A DNA stretch of 64,000 bases. It comes from Zestomonas insulae. GTDB taxonomy: Bacteria; Pseudomonadota; Gammaproteobacteria; Pseudomonadales; Pseudomonadaceae. The stretch spans positions 248,001-312,000 of the forward strand of contig NZ_JAFEUP010000004.1 of the NCBI RefSeq assembly GCF_016901015.1, given 5' to 3'. The notes under the pieces were generated by a model that made no database searches, had not been told where the DNA came from, and was given only the letters and a program-made list of their open reading frames with translations. Made by a program: the position numbers and the translations under genes. This document shows, piece after piece, positions 38,567 through 47,217 of this stretch. Each line of letters opens with the position of its first letter. Positions within the stretch are counted from its first letter, which is position 1.

Positions 38567-38713
38567 TCCCTCACCCTACGCGGGCCGCCCTAGCCCTCTC
38601 CCAAAGGGAGAGGGAACTGGTCGGCGTGCCCCCGATAGGCGTGCCCCCGATACATCGCAGCAGTCTCGGGCAACGCCCCCCTCTCCCTCCGGGAGAGGGC
38701 CGGGGTGAGGGAA
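38567..38713. repeat. Long paired GGGAGAGGG/CCCTCACCC element
   Basis: Outer arms TCCCTCACCC (from about 38567) and GGGGTGAGGG (to about 38713) are inverted. Inside are GCCCTCTCCCAAAGGGAGAG and CCCTCTCCCTCCGGGAGAGG hairpins. A short tandem duplication of GGCGTGCCCCCGATA lies in the middle (about 38623-38652). The ends-plus-hairpins layout looks like a non-coding mobile repeat. Confidence 0.72.
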
Positions 38714-38718
38714 CGCGT

Positions 38719-40416
38719 TCAGCGTATCGCGGTGACATTGCCCGGGGGGGGAGTGAGTTCCTCGATGCTGATTTCGCGCATGCGGAATTTCTGGATCTTG
38801 CCGGTGACGGTCATCGGGAAGGCATCGACGAAGCGGAAGTAGCGCGGCACCTTGAAGTGCGCGATACGCTCCTTGGCCCAGGCGCGCAGTTCATCCTCGC
38901 TGGCGCTGTGGCCGGGGTGGAACTTGATCCAGGCCACCAGTTCCTCGCCGTACTTGCTGCACGGGATGCCGATCACCTGCACGTCGGCCACCGCCGGATG
39001 GGTGAAGAAGAACTCCTCCAGCTCGCGCGGATAGATGTTCTCGCCGCCGCGAATGATCATGTCCTTGCTGCGCCCGACGATGCACACGTAGCCGTTGTCA
39101 TCCATCGAGGCGAGGTCGCCGGTGTGCATCCAGCGCCCGGCGTCGATGGCGTCGGCGGTCGCCTGTGGGTTGTTCCAGTAGCCGAGCATCACGCTGTAGC
39201 CACGGGTGCACAGCTCGCCGATCTGCCCGCGCGGCACCAGCTTGCCGTCGGCATCGACAATCTTGCTCTCCAGGTGCGGCTGGGTACGCCCGACGGTGGT
39301 CACGCGCAGCTCCAGCTCGTCGTCCGGCCCGGTCTGCAGCGACACCGGACTGGTCTCGGTCATGCCGTAGGCGATCTGCACCTCGCTCATGTGCATTTCG
39401 CTGATCACCCGGCGCATCACCTCGATCGGGCAGGTCGCGCCGGCCATGATCCCGGTACGCAGGCTCGACAGGTCGAAGCTGGCGCGCTGCGGATGGTCCA
39501 GTTCGGCGATGAACATGGTCGGCACGCCATACAGCGCGGTGGCCTTTTCCTCGGCCACGGCGGTCAGGGTGGCCAGCGGATCGAAGGCGTCGCCCGGGTA
39601 GATCATCGTCGCGCCGTGGGTCAGGCAGCCGAGGTTGCCCATCACCATGCCGAAGCAGTGGTACAGCGGCACCGGGATCACCACGCGATCGACCTCGGTC
39701 AGGCCGAGACTCTCGCCGACCATGTAGCCGTTGTTGAGGATGTTGTAGTGGCTGAGCGTGGCGCCCTTGGGGAAGCCGGTGGTGCCGGAGGTGTACTGGA
39801 TGTTGATCGGGTCGTCGAACTGCAGGCTGGCCTGACGCTCGGCCAGGGCCTCATGGCTCACCGTGGCGGCGCGTTGCTGCAGGGCCGGCCAGGTCAGAAA
39901 GCCGGCCGGCGCGTTGGCCGCCAGGCTGACCACACCGCGCAGCTCCGGCAGGCGCTCGCAGCTCAGTTCGCCGGGCACGGTACTGGCGAGTTCCGGCAGC
40001 AGGCCGAGGAACATCGCGTGGTAGTCGGACGTCTTGAAGGCGTCGGCGCAGATCACCCAGCGGCAGCCGGATTGCTTCAGCGCGTACTCCAGTTCGCTGC
40101 TGCGGTAGGCCGGGTTGATGTTGACCAGGATGGCGCCGATCTTGGCGCTGGCGAACTGGGTGATGCACCACTCGGCACAGTTCGGCGCCCAGATGCCCAG
40201 GCGGTCGCCGCTGGCCAGCCCCAGGGCGAGCAAGGCGCGGGCATGCTGTTCGACCGCGTCGCCCAGCTCGGCCCAGCTGTAGCGCAGGTCCTGATGGCGT
40301 ACCACCAGCGCCTCGCGCTCGGGGAACTGGGCGACCGTGGCGTCGAACGCCGCGCCAATGGTCATGGCGAGCAGGCTCTTGTCCTGCCGCCCCCGGGTGT
40401 AGCTCTGGTGATTCAT
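38719..40416 (-). CDS. Acyl-CoA synthetase (AMP-forming), probable LiuR target
   Basis: The 565-residue enzyme starts [38 protein letters not shown]. Motifs: [27 protein letters not shown] (P-loop-like), [66 protein letters not shown], and [14 protein letters not shown] with the catalytic Lys. This is the medium-chain fatty acyl-CoA synthetase-like branch. A perfect 40-bp palindrome containing the LiuR box lies 83-122 bases upstream of its ATG. A role in activating isovalerate or a related branched acid is inferred from that operator. The neighbouring genes are those for amine dehydrogenase. Confidence 0.93.
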   Translation of the reverse strand: MNHQSYTRGRQDKSLLAMTIGAAFDATVAQFPEREALVVRHQDLRYSWAELGDAVEQHARALLALGLASGDRLGIWAPNCAEWCITQFASAKIGAILVNINPAYRSSELEYALKQSGCRWVICADAFKTSDYHAMFLGLLPELASTVPGELSCERLPELRGVVSLAANAPAGFLTWPALQQRAATVSHEALAERQASLQFDDPINIQYTSGTTGFPKGATLSHYNILNNGYMVGESLGLTEVDRVVIPVPLYHCFGMVMGNLGCLTHGATMIYPGDAFDPLATLTAVAEEKATALYGVPTMFIAELDHPQRASFDLSSLRTGIMAGATCPIEVMRRVISEMHMSEVQIAYGMTETSPVSLQTGPDDELELRVTTVGRTQPHLESKIVDADGKLVPRGQIGELCTRGYSVMLGYWNNPQATADAIDAGRWMHTGDLASMDDNGYVCIVGRSKDMIIRGGENIYPRELEEFFFTHPAVADVQVIGIPCSKYGEELVAWIKFHPGHSASEDELRAWAKERIAHFKVPRYFRFVDAFPMTVTGKIQKFRMREISIEELTPPPGNVTAIR

Positions 40417-40498
40417 GGCTGTCCCTTTTTGTCTTTGTACTGGGATCGACTCAGCACCGCGCACCCTCGCCATGGGGCGGGAGTCGGGTCACGTACTC

Positions 40499-40538
40499 GG
40501 TTTACTTACCTTTACGTTAACGTAAAGGTAAGTAAACC
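40499..40538. promoter_or_regulatory. Perfect 40-bp palindrome containing a LiuR box
   Basis: The left half is GGTTTACTTACCTTTACGTT (40499-40518); the right half (40519-40538) is its exact reverse complement. The centre TTTACGTTAACGTAAA (40511-40526) is identical to the liuR operator. It lies upstream of the acyl-CoA synthetase gene (start 40416). A 40-of-40 palindrome is far beyond chance and suggests a high-affinity or double-dimer operator. Confidence 0.85.
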
Positions 40539-40555
40539 CTGCTGCTCTGTCTAAT

Positions 40556-40567
40556 GACCAATTGGTC
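40556..40567. promoter_or_regulatory. Second palindrome GACCAATTGGTC upstream of the acyl-CoA synthetase
   Basis: A perfect 12-bp palindrome 18 bases beyond the LiuR palindrome and 140 bases upstream of the synthetase start. The shape suits a TetR- or GntR-type regulator. No cognate gene is adjacent. Confidence 0.45.
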
Positions 40568-40613
40568 GTAGTGGCGGATTGCTTATTGCCGCCGTCCGCG
40601 GCGTGCCAGACGG

Positions 40614-40641
40614 CAAAAAAAGGGGCGAACGGGTCGCCCCT
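40614..40641 (-). terminator. Rho-independent terminator after qhpB
   Basis: On the minus strand AGGGGCGA (40641-40634) pairs with TCGCCCCT (40628-40621) over a 5-base loop and is followed by TTTTTTG. It closes the qhpADCB operon and separates it from the synthetase promoter. Confidence 0.9.
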
Positions 40642-40669
40642 AAAGCATGGAGACGTCGGTTGCGCGGCC

Positions 40670-41827
40670 CTAGCGGATGAACACCTGGGTGGTGGTGATC
40701 GCCATGTCGCCGCCTGGCAGCTTGATGTTCTTCACCTTCTCCAGGCTGTCCGGATCGAACACCGCGATGTCGTTGAAAGTACCGGCCAGGTACAGCTTGC
40801 TGCCCTCGGTGTTGAAGGCGATGCAGTAGTAGGAGTGATCCAGATTGGCCGCCTTGAGCAGCTTCTGTTCCTTGATGTCGTACTTGGCTAGGCGGTTGAG
40901 CACGCCGAACATCTGGTTGGGGTCCTTCGGCGAGCGCAGGCCGGTGAAGTACAGCTCGGTCAGCGGGGCGAAATCCTGCACCGTGCTCTTGCCGGTCTTC
41001 AGGTCGATGCTCACGTAGCCGTAGATGTAATCGGCAGTGGCCAGGTCCTGCTTCTCATCCTTGAACTTGGCCGTGGTGTAGAGCATCGAGAACTCGTGGA
41101 ACGGCGTCTGGTGCGGCCAGAAATACAGCACGTCCGGCGCGCTGTAGAGCGGCCGCTTCCAGTTGCGGCCCTGCACCGCGACCTCGTACTTGCCGGTCTT
41201 CACATCCATCTTGTAGATGTCCGGGCCAGCGATATACAGGGTGCCGTCGTCGCCGGTGCGCATCAGGTACAGCTGGCGCGGCACCGGGTAGCTGCGCACC
41301 GGTTTGGCGTCGAGTCCGGCGCTGGTGTCGTAGACCACCAGGCGCGGCTGTTGCACCACGTAGTGGTCGTTGAGCATCTGCGTGGGATTGACCGTGGTGT
41401 ACAGCTCCTTGCCGTCCGGGCTGAGGGCGAAGGAGAACATCGAGCGCGCCTTCTCGCCTGGATTGACCGACAACTTGGCGTGGAACACCGTCTTGCAGTC
41501 GTCCAGGTCGACGCCGTACAGGTCGCCGAAGTGGTTGTTGAGCAGGAACGCGGTCTTGCGGTCCGGCGCCATCATCGCGGTGCCGGGACCGAAGGCGTCG
41601 GGCAGCTTGCAGGTCTTGTACAGGCTGTCGGTGGCCAGATCGACCACGTGCAGGTTGTTCGGATAGTTGGTGGCGATCAGGTACTCGTGACCGCTCTTGA
41701 GCGCCGGGCCGGCTTCCGCGGCGACCGCGCTCGGCGCGCCCAGCGCCAGGCCGATCGCGGTGGCGGCGCCAAGGATGGCCAGACCGATGCTGGTGGCAGC
41801 GAGACTGCCGGTGAACTGAAGCTTCAT
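40670..41827 (-). CDS. qhpB: Quinohemoprotein amine dehydrogenase, beta subunit
   Basis: The 385-residue periplasmic protein has an Ala-rich signal peptide of about 36 residues (cleavage near AVAAEAG). The mature part is made of seven-bladed beta-propeller repeats, for example HEYLIATNYPNNLHVVDLATDSLYKTCKL, FALSPDGKELYTTVNP and SYYCIAFNTEGSKLYLAGTFNDIAVFDPDSLEKVKNI. In QHNDH the beta propeller packs against the gamma subunit that carries the quinone cofactor and helps form the substrate pocket. It is last in the qhpA-D-C-B operon, 30 bases after qhpC, and is followed by a terminator. Confidence 0.95.
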   Translation of the reverse strand: MKLQFTGSLAATSIGLAILGAATAIGLALGAPSAVAAEAGPALKSGHEYLIATNYPNNLHVVDLATDSLYKTCKLPDAFGPGTAMMAPDRKTAFLLNNHFGDLYGVDLDDCKTVFHAKLSVNPGEKARSMFSFALSPDGKELYTTVNPTQMLNDHYVVQQPRLVVYDTSAGLDAKPVRSYPVPRQLYLMRTGDDGTLYIAGPDIYKMDVKTGKYEVAVQGRNWKRPLYSAPDVLYFWPHQTPFHEFSMLYTTAKFKDEKQDLATADYIYGYVSIDLKTGKSTVQDFAPLTELYFTGLRSPKDPNQMFGVLNRLAKYDIKEQKLLKAANLDHSYYCIAFNTEGSKLYLAGTFNDIAVFDPDSLEKVKNIKLPGGDMAITTTQVFIR

Positions 41828-41857
41828 AGCGATACCCCTTTTATTCTCGTCGCCGGG

Positions 41858-42181
41858 TTATTTGTCTTTCGGGAACACGGTGCCGAGGTTGCGCCAGTCG
41901 TCCTGGGAGTTCTGCGCCTGGGCGTTCCAGTCGGGGTAGGTGCTCATCATGTCGGGCACCTGGGCGGGCCACCAGCATGGGTCGGAGCAGCCGTACAGGT
42001 CGGCCTCCATCGGCTGGCACAGCGAGGCGATGCCACCGAAGGCATCCACTTCCCAACCCGGGTCGGTGGTCGCGGTGCAACCGGCCACGGCACTCATGGC
42101 CAGAACTTCTTCGACGCGATCTTCGGCTGCGGCTTTATCGAGCATTTGTGCTTTGTTGTTGAGCGGCTTCAGATGTTTCAT
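41858..42181 (-). CDS. qhpC: Quinohemoprotein amine dehydrogenase, gamma subunit (CTQ carrier)
   Basis: The 107-residue protein has a leader of about 28 residues ([20 protein letters not shown]...), not a normal Sec signal, and a mature part of about 79 residues. Using the published gamma-subunit numbering (mature = residue minus 28), all cross-linking residues are present: C35 with E44, C55 with D61, C69 with D77 (thioethers), and C65 with W71, the cysteine tryptophylquinone pair in [12 protein letters not shown]. QhpD makes the thioethers, QhpG hydroxylates the Trp, QhpE removes the leader and QhpF is thought to export it. It follows qhpD by one base. Confidence 0.97.
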   Translation of the reverse strand: MKHLKPLNNKAQMLDKAAAEDRVEEVLAMSAVAGCTATTDPGWEVDAFGGIASLCQPMEADLYGCSDPCWWPAQVPDMMSTYPDWNAQAQNSQDDWRNLGTVFPKDK

Positions 42182-42182
42182 A

Positions 42183-43613
42183 TCAGTGCGCCTTCCGCGG
42201 AGTGATGTAGCTGCTGATGAAGGCCGGATTGGCCGACAAGATCCGGCTGTAGACCTCGATGCCGAAGTCCACCCAGTCGCGCATCAGCTCGCAGTAGTGA
42301 TAGGTCGGGTGAGTGGGATCGCCGTAGCGGGCGTAGCTCTCGTGGTAGCAGCCGCCAGAGCACAGGTTGCGAATCCGGCAGCTCTCGCAGCCGGTGTTGC
42401 TGCGATCCAGACGCTGCGAGAGGAAGTCGTTGAGCTCGACCTGCTTCACCCCGCTGTGCACGTTGCCGAAGGTCGGCAACGACGAGCCGGTGAAGCGGTG
42501 GCAGAGGTTCAATTCACCCTCGTGATCGACCGCCAGCATCTTCAGCCCGGCGCCGCACGGCAGGGCTTTCTTGTGCCCCTCGTGGATGTCGGTGATCAGC
42601 TGATGCAGGTTGGAGAAGCCTATATTGCGGTGCTCCAGCGCCGCTTCCAGGTACCGCCGGCCGAGCGCCTTCATGTTGGCGAACACCTGCACCAGCTCCT
42701 CGCCGGTCAGGTTGAAGCTGCTGATGTCACCCGAGGTGACCGGGGCGAAGCCGACTTCGGCGAAGCCCAGCTCGTTGAACAGGTGATCCCAGATCGTCTC
42801 GACGTCGGTGATCCCAGTGGTCAGGGTGACCCGCGCGCCGACCGGACGGCTGTTGTAGCGCTCCAGCAGCATCATCGCCTTGCGCCGGACCACGTCGTAG
42901 GTGCCCTGCCCGCCCACGGTGATGCGATTGCGATCGTGCACGGTCTTCGGTCCGTCGATGCTCACCGACAGACCGAAGCGATGCGCGTTGAGGTAATCGA
43001 CGATTTCCTCGGTGAGCAGCGTGGCGTTGGTGGTCATCACGAACTCGACGAACTTGCCGGCCTCGGCGAAGCGCCGCTCGCAGTAGTCGACCATGTGCTC
43101 GATCAGCGGACGGTTGGAGAGCGGCTCGCCACCGAAGAACACCACGGTGTAGCGCTCCTCGTCCGGCGACTCCTTGAGCAGCATTTCCACCGAAGCCTCG
43201 GCGGTTTCCGCGCCCATCTTCTTGCCGGCCGAGGGTTTGGCCAGGTCTTCCTTGTAGCAGTAGGTGCAGCTCAGGTTGCAGCCGGTGTTGACGTTCAACA
43301 CCACGGTGTTCAGCGCCGTGCGCTCGACGCGCTTGACGGCGATCTCCGGAGTCAGCGGCGAACCGTCGCTGACCAGCTCCAGCGCGATCAGCTCGCGCAG
43401 GGTTTCATTCACTTCATTGCCGGCGAACCGCCCGGCCAGCCGCTGCACCAGATCCTCCGAGGAGCAACCCTGCTGGCGCAGGGCGTCGATGATGCCGCCG
43501 GTGAGTTCATCGGAGGCGAACAGCGAACTGCTCGGGATGTGGAACAGCAGACGGTCGGCGTCGACCTGCACTTCATGCAGGTTGCGTTCGACCAGATTCA
43601 AGATAGCGCCCAT
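42183..43613 (-). CDS. qhpD: Radical SAM/SPASM enzyme for gamma-subunit thioether formation
   Basis: The 476-residue radical SAM protein has the cluster motif C112-x3-C116-x2-C119 ([14 protein letters not shown]), the glycine-rich [19 protein letters not shown] and [15 protein letters not shown], and a SPASM region with [19 protein letters not shown] and [17 protein letters not shown] for two auxiliary Fe-S clusters. It introduces the Cys-Asp/Glu thioether bonds into QhpC. ATG 43613 is chosen because GGGAGGA lies 5 bases ahead; an in-frame ATG 13 codons earlier has no such site. It is co-transcribed between qhpA and qhpC. Confidence 0.96.
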   Translation of the reverse strand: MGAILNLVERNLHEVQVDADRLLFHIPSSSLFASDELTGGIIDALRQQGCSSEDLVQRLAGRFAGNEVNETLRELIALELVSDGSPLTPEIAVKRVERTALNTVVLNVNTGCNLSCTYCYKEDLAKPSAGKKMGAETAEASVEMLLKESPDEERYTVVFFGGEPLSNRPLIEHMVDYCERRFAEAGKFVEFVMTTNATLLTEEIVDYLNAHRFGLSVSIDGPKTVHDRNRITVGGQGTYDVVRRKAMMLLERYNSRPVGARVTLTTGITDVETIWDHLFNELGFAEVGFAPVTSGDISSFNLTGEELVQVFANMKALGRRYLEAALEHRNIGFSNLHQLITDIHEGHKKALPCGAGLKMLAVDHEGELNLCHRFTGSSLPTFGNVHSGVKQVELNDFLSQRLDRSNTGCESCRIRNLCSGGCYHESYARYGDPTHPTYHYCELMRDWVDFGIEVYSRILSANPAFISSYITPRKAH

Positions 43614-43685
43614 GGCGTCCTCCCGGAATTGTGCCCAATCGTCGTTGCCCATCTGGGCGGCGCAGCGCCGCCCGTGCCCATGCGG

Positions 43686-45257
43686 CTATGGCAGCGGCGG
43701 GTTGTTCCAGCGTTGCACGGTGACGATCAGGTGACCTTCACCGGTCTGACCGCCCTCTTCGAGCTGGGCGATGACCTTGAGGTTGCCGGCGTTGTTGGTG
43801 CCCATCTTGCGTTCCGGATTCGGCCCGGCGCCGGCCGGTACGAAGATGCCGTCAGCCTGCATCTGCCCGGCGAACTTGACGTCCTCGTCCTCCTTGGCGC
43901 GCTCGTCGAACGGCTCGACCGACCACTTCGCCGGCAGGTAGCCGATCCGGTAGGCCTGGCCATCGGCACCCTTGCCCCAGGCCTCGGCCTCGAAGCGGCC
44001 CTGCACCTTGGGCGTGGAGCCGCCGTTCTCGCCGATGCGGGCGATGGAGAATTCCGGCACCACTTTGACTTCACTGACGGTTCGGTAGACCGCCAGTTCG
44101 ACGCCTTTCAGGTCGCCCAGGCTCACCGCACGCGGACCGTTGGCGGCATCGGCGGCGGCCTTGACCTTGACCCGCACGCGCTCCGGAGTCTGCTCCAGCA
44201 CCTGCAGCACCTCGACGCCGGCACCGAACGCCGGCTTGCCGGCCAGGCCACTGCCGACCAGGGTCAGCTCGGCTTCGCTGCCGGCCTTCAGGTGGCTCGG
44301 CTGCACGGCCAGCAATTTGGCGGTGCCGGCCTTGGCGGCGCTGAAGTCCAGGCCGCGCTCGTCGTGCTCGGCCTCGAACATGCGCCCTTGCATCTCGCCA
44401 TTCAGCACGCTGAACACCTGACGCAGGTTCAGTTCACCGACCTTGACGTTGCCGCGCCATTCGTAGCCGTTGTAGAGGATCGCCGAGCCGCTGCCGTCGA
44501 ACGGCGTGCCGTCGGCGTACTGGCCTTTGACGCTGACCTTGAAGGTATCGCCCGGCTCGGCGCTGACCGTCATCACCCCGCGCACGTCGCCCTTGGTGAG
44601 CATGTGGCCGCTGAAGCTCCACTGGCCTGGCAGCGCGGCGGCGTTCGGCTTGGCCTTCTGCCAGTCGGTCCAGGCCGCGTTGTCCAGCGGGAAGCGCTTG
44701 GCGAGGTCGGGGACCATTTCCTTGAGGGCGAGATCCAGCCAGTCGCGGTCGCGCGACTGCGCCTGGTACTCGAGGGACGGCCACTGGCCGAGGTGGAAGT
44801 TGACCAGGTGTTCCCATTCTTTGGCCGGGCGGCGCTGCAACGCGACCCGCGCACCGGAGTGGCAACGCCCGCACATCTGGCTGAGCTTGTCGTCGAACTT
44901 CTCCACCGTGTTCAGGCGGCGCTCCATGGCGTAGCGCACGCCTTCGGTCTCGCTCGGCGCCAGGCCCTGCTTGTCGGCCAGGTACTTGACCAGCGTGCGA
45001 CGGTCGTCGTCGCTGATCTGCAGGCCGTGCATCACTTGCATGCGCGCAATGCTCATCAGCCAGCCTTCCGGCGTCTTGCGCTGGTGGCTGATGCGGCTGA
45101 ACGAGTTGTTGCCTTCGGGGATGTGGCAACCCATGCATTTGGAGTTGAGGATGGCGGGCCCATCCTGGGCGGCGTGCGCCTGGGGCTGCAACAGCATGCC
45201 CATGGCCAGGGCCACGGTGCTGGTGCCCAGGAAATGCCGGAGTCGAGTCGTCTTCAA
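43686..45257 (-). CDS. qhpA: Quinohemoprotein amine dehydrogenase, alpha subunit (di-heme)
   Basis: The 523-residue periplasmic protein has a signal peptide ending at about AHA-A (29), then two c-type heme motifs, CMGCH (41-45) and CGRCH (129-133), in an N-terminal di-heme domain. Beta-barrel/Ig-like domains follow (about 200-520; e.g. KGDVRGVMTVSAEPGDTFKVSVKGQYADG). It takes electrons from the CTQ cofactor to an outside acceptor such as azurin or cytochrome. It starts with TTG 45257, preceded by GGAGGTCTGACC, an excellent RBS. It is first of the ADCB operon and divergent from the aldehyde dehydrogenase. Confidence 0.96.
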   Translation of the reverse strand: MKTTRLRHFLGTSTVALAMGMLLQPQAHAAQDGPAILNSKCMGCHIPEGNNSFSRISHQRKTPEGWLMSIARMQVMHGLQISDDDRRTLVKYLADKQGLAPSETEGVRYAMERRLNTVEKFDDKLSQMCGRCHSGARVALQRRPAKEWEHLVNFHLGQWPSLEYQAQSRDRDWLDLALKEMVPDLAKRFPLDNAAWTDWQKAKPNAAALPGQWSFSGHMLTKGDVRGVMTVSAEPGDTFKVSVKGQYADGTPFDGSGSAILYNGYEWRGNVKVGELNLRQVFSVLNGEMQGRMFEAEHDERGLDFSAAKAGTAKLLAVQPSHLKAGSEAELTLVGSGLAGKPAFGAGVEVLQVLEQTPERVRVKVKAAADAANGPRAVSLGDLKGVELAVYRTVSEVKVVPEFSIARIGENGGSTPKVQGRFEAEAWGKGADGQAYRIGYLPAKWSVEPFDERAKEDEDVKFAGQMQADGIFVPAGAGPNPERKMGTNNAGNLKVIAQLEEGGQTGEGHLIVTVQRWNNPPLP

Positions 45258-45315
45258 GGTCAGACCTCCACGGTGTTGTTCTTATGGTTTTGCAAGGTGC
45301 AGCTGCGACGGCAAA

Positions 45316-45331
45316 TACACTTTGTGTGCCA
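45316..45331 (-). promoter_or_regulatory. Candidate sigma-54 promoter for qhpA (weak -12)
   Basis: On the minus strand TGGCACA (45331-45325) is a perfect -24 element. Four bases later GTGTA stands where TTGCW is expected. The -12 dinucleotide is therefore GT rather than GC. It lies about 60 bases ahead of the qhpA start codon. Confidence 0.4.
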
Positions 45332-45598
45332 TGCGCTGAAAATCCCTTTCGCCACAACGTCTTAGGGCGAAAATCGGGGGATTTCGGGGGGCCCGGCAGG
45401 CGGCCCCGGCGTCTAATTTCGCGACAGACTGTTCCAGCCTGAGACAAGGCCCGTCTGCCACCAGATAAAGGTAGACCCTGCGACTGTTCCAGGGCCGTCT
45501 CAGCAAGTCTCAAACTGCAACAGCGCGGCTGATGGGCGAAGCCTCAGCGTCGATAAAAAACACTGTTCTTTCAGTCGTTTACCGCTGAAAAAGCGCCT

Positions 45599-45613
45599 TG
45601 GCATGGGGGTTGC
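45599..45613 (+). promoter_or_regulatory. Sigma-54 promoter of the aldehyde dehydrogenase gene
   Basis: TGGCATGGGGGTTGC matches the -24/-12 consensus TGGCAYRNNNNTTGC at every defined base. Transcription should start near 45625, leaving about 30 bases of leader before ATG 45655 with an AGAGG site. Confidence 0.85.
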
Positions 45614-45654
45614 GACAGCGCCGAACAACTCCAATGAACAGAGGCTCGACGTCC

Positions 45655-47148
45655 ATGCTTGCTGACCTGCCCATCCTCCCGCAAACCCGCGCCTTCCTCA
45701 GCCGCAAACGGCAGATGCTGATTGGCGAGCAATGGCAGGATGCCGCGAGTGGCAACACCATGAGTTTCCGCAACCCCGCCACCGGCGAGGTGCTCGGTGA
45801 CGTACCGTCGGCCGGTGCCGAAGATGTCGACCGCGCCGTGCAGGCCGCGCGCCAGGCGTTCGACGATTCGCCGTGGAGCCGCCTGCGCCCGCGCGAACGG
45901 CAGAACCTGCTGTGGAAACTCGCCGACCTGATGGAACGCGACGCCCAGGAACTCGCCGAGCTGGAATGCCTGAACAACGGCAAGAGCGCCGCCGTGGCCC
46001 AGGTCATGGACGTGCAGCTGGCCATCGACTTCTTCCGCTACATGGCCGGCTGGGCAACCAAGATCGAAGGCTGCACGGTGTCGCCGTCGTTGCCGCTGAT
46101 GCCCGACGAGCAGTTCCACGGTTTCATCCGCCGCGAGGCGGTCGGTGTGGTCGGTGCCATCGTCGCCTGGAACTTCCCGCTGCTGCTGGCCTGCTGGAAG
46201 CTCGGCCCGGCGCTGGCGACCGGCTGCACCGTGGTGCTCAAGCCCGCCGACGAGACCCCGCTGACCGCCCTCAAGCTCGCCGAACTGGTCCTCGAGGCCG
46301 GCTACCCGGCTGGGGTGTTCAACGTCATCACCGGCACCGGCCTGAATGCCGGCGTCGCCCTGACCCGCCACCCGGGCGTCGACAAGCTGACCTTCACCGG
46401 CTCCACCGAAGTCGGCAAGCAGATCGGCAAGGCGGCGATGGACAACATGACCCGCGTGACCCTCGAGCTGGGCGGCAAGTCGCCGACCTTGGTGCTCGCC
46501 GACGCCGACCTGCAGCAGGCCGCCGCCGGCGCCGCCAACGCGATCTTCTTCAACCAGGGCCAGGTGTGCTGCGCCGGCTCGCGCCTGTACGTGCAGCGCA
46601 AGCATTTCGACAACGTGATCGCCGACATCGCCGGCATCGCCAACGGCATGAAGCTCGGCAACGGCCTTGACCCCAGCGTGGCGATGGGCCCGCTGATTTC
46701 CGCGCGCCAGCAGGAGCGCGTCAGCGGCTACATCGAACTCGGCCGCGAACTTGGCGCGACCATCGCCTGCGGCGGCGAGAGCTTCGGCCCCGGTTACTTC
46801 GTCAAGCCGACGGTAATCGTCGACGTCGACCAGAAGCACCGTCTGGTGCAGGAGGAAATCTTCGGCCCGGTGCTGGTCGCCATGCCGTTCGACGACCTCG
46901 ACGAGGCGGTGCGCCTGGCCAACGACAACCCCTACGGCCTCGGCGCGAGCATCTGGTCCAACGACCTCGGCGCCGTGCACAAGATGATTCCGCGCATCAA
47001 GTCCGGCTCGGTATGGGTCAACTGCCACAGCGCACTGGACCCGGCGCTGCCGTTCGGTGGTTACAAGCTGTCCGGGGTCGGCCGTGAAATGGGCGCGGCC
47101 GCCATCGAGCATTACACCGAGCTGAAATCCGTGCTTATTCGCCTGTGA
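45655..47148 (+). CDS. Aldehyde dehydrogenase (phenylacetaldehyde/amine-derived aldehyde type)
   Basis: The 497-residue NAD(P)-dependent enzyme has N173 (VAWNFP), E271 (TLELGGKSP) and the nucleophile C305 (NQGQVCCAGSR), with FTGSTEVGK (247-255) for the cofactor. The sequence type is that of FeaB/PeaE phenylacetaldehyde dehydrogenases. It should oxidise aldehydes released by the amine dehydrogenase to acids. Two ATGs are possible. 45655 is chosen because the predicted sigma-54 transcript begins near 45625 and AGAGG sits ahead of this ATG, while ATG 45634 would have almost no leader. It is followed 69 bases later by the porin gene. Confidence 0.93.
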   Translation: MLADLPILPQTRAFLSRKRQMLIGEQWQDAASGNTMSFRNPATGEVLGDVPSAGAEDVDRAVQAARQAFDDSPWSRLRPRERQNLLWKLADLMERDAQELAELECLNNGKSAAVAQVMDVQLAIDFFRYMAGWATKIEGCTVSPSLPLMPDEQFHGFIRREAVGVVGAIVAWNFPLLLACWKLGPALATGCTVVLKPADETPLTALKLAELVLEAGYPAGVFNVITGTGLNAGVALTRHPGVDKLTFTGSTEVGKQIGKAAMDNMTRVTLELGGKSPTLVLADADLQQAAAGAANAIFFNQGQVCCAGSRLYVQRKHFDNVIADIAGIANGMKLGNGLDPSVAMGPLISARQQERVSGYIELGRELGATIACGGESFGPGYFVKPTVIVDVDQKHRLVQEEIFGPVLVAMPFDDLDEAVRLANDNPYGLGASIWSNDLGAVHKMIPRIKSGSVWVNCHSALDPALPFGGYKLSGVGREMGAAAIEHYTELKSVLIRL

Positions 47149-47217
47149 CCTTGCCGGCGGGCGCGCCTGCGCCCGCCCCGCTGCACCCTCCAGAACAATA
47201 ATGACAGGAGCAACGCA

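Larger units (their letters stand above)
45258..45654. promoter_or_regulatory. Divergent control region of the amine oxidation genes
   Basis: About 400 bases without a gene lie between qhpA and the aldehyde dehydrogenase. TGTTCCAGCCTGAGACA (45430-45446) is an imperfect palindrome (arms TGTTCCAG and CTGAGACA), and AGTCTCAAACTGCAACA (45506-45522) is a second copy in the other orientation, matching at 13 of 17 positions. TGTTCCAG recurs alone at 45485-45492. They lie about 100 and 175 bases ahead of the sigma-54 promoter, the usual distance for activator sites. They are likely bound by the sigma-54 activator encoded at 52858-54756 (inference). Confidence 0.6.

Noticed and set aside
38623..38652. 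Tandem repeat of GGCGTGCCCCCGATA
   Set aside because: There are only two copies inside a repeat element, so it is a local duplication rather than a regulatory array or CRISPR.
40556..40567. FadR operator call for GACCAATTGGTC
   Set aside because: It resembles fatty-acid operators only loosely and no FadR or PsrA gene is nearby. It is reported as an unassigned palindrome.
41940..45365. A 1141-codon open frame on the plus strand antisense to the qhp operon
   Set aside because: It is the shadow of qhpC, qhpD and qhpA in GC-rich DNA. The real genes have family motifs and RBSs; the antisense frame is His/Ala/Gly/Gln-rich with none.
45634..45636. ATG 45634 as the aldehyde dehydrogenase start
   Set aside because: The predicted sigma-54 transcript would leave only about 9 bases of leader. 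ATG 45655 has an AGAGG site.
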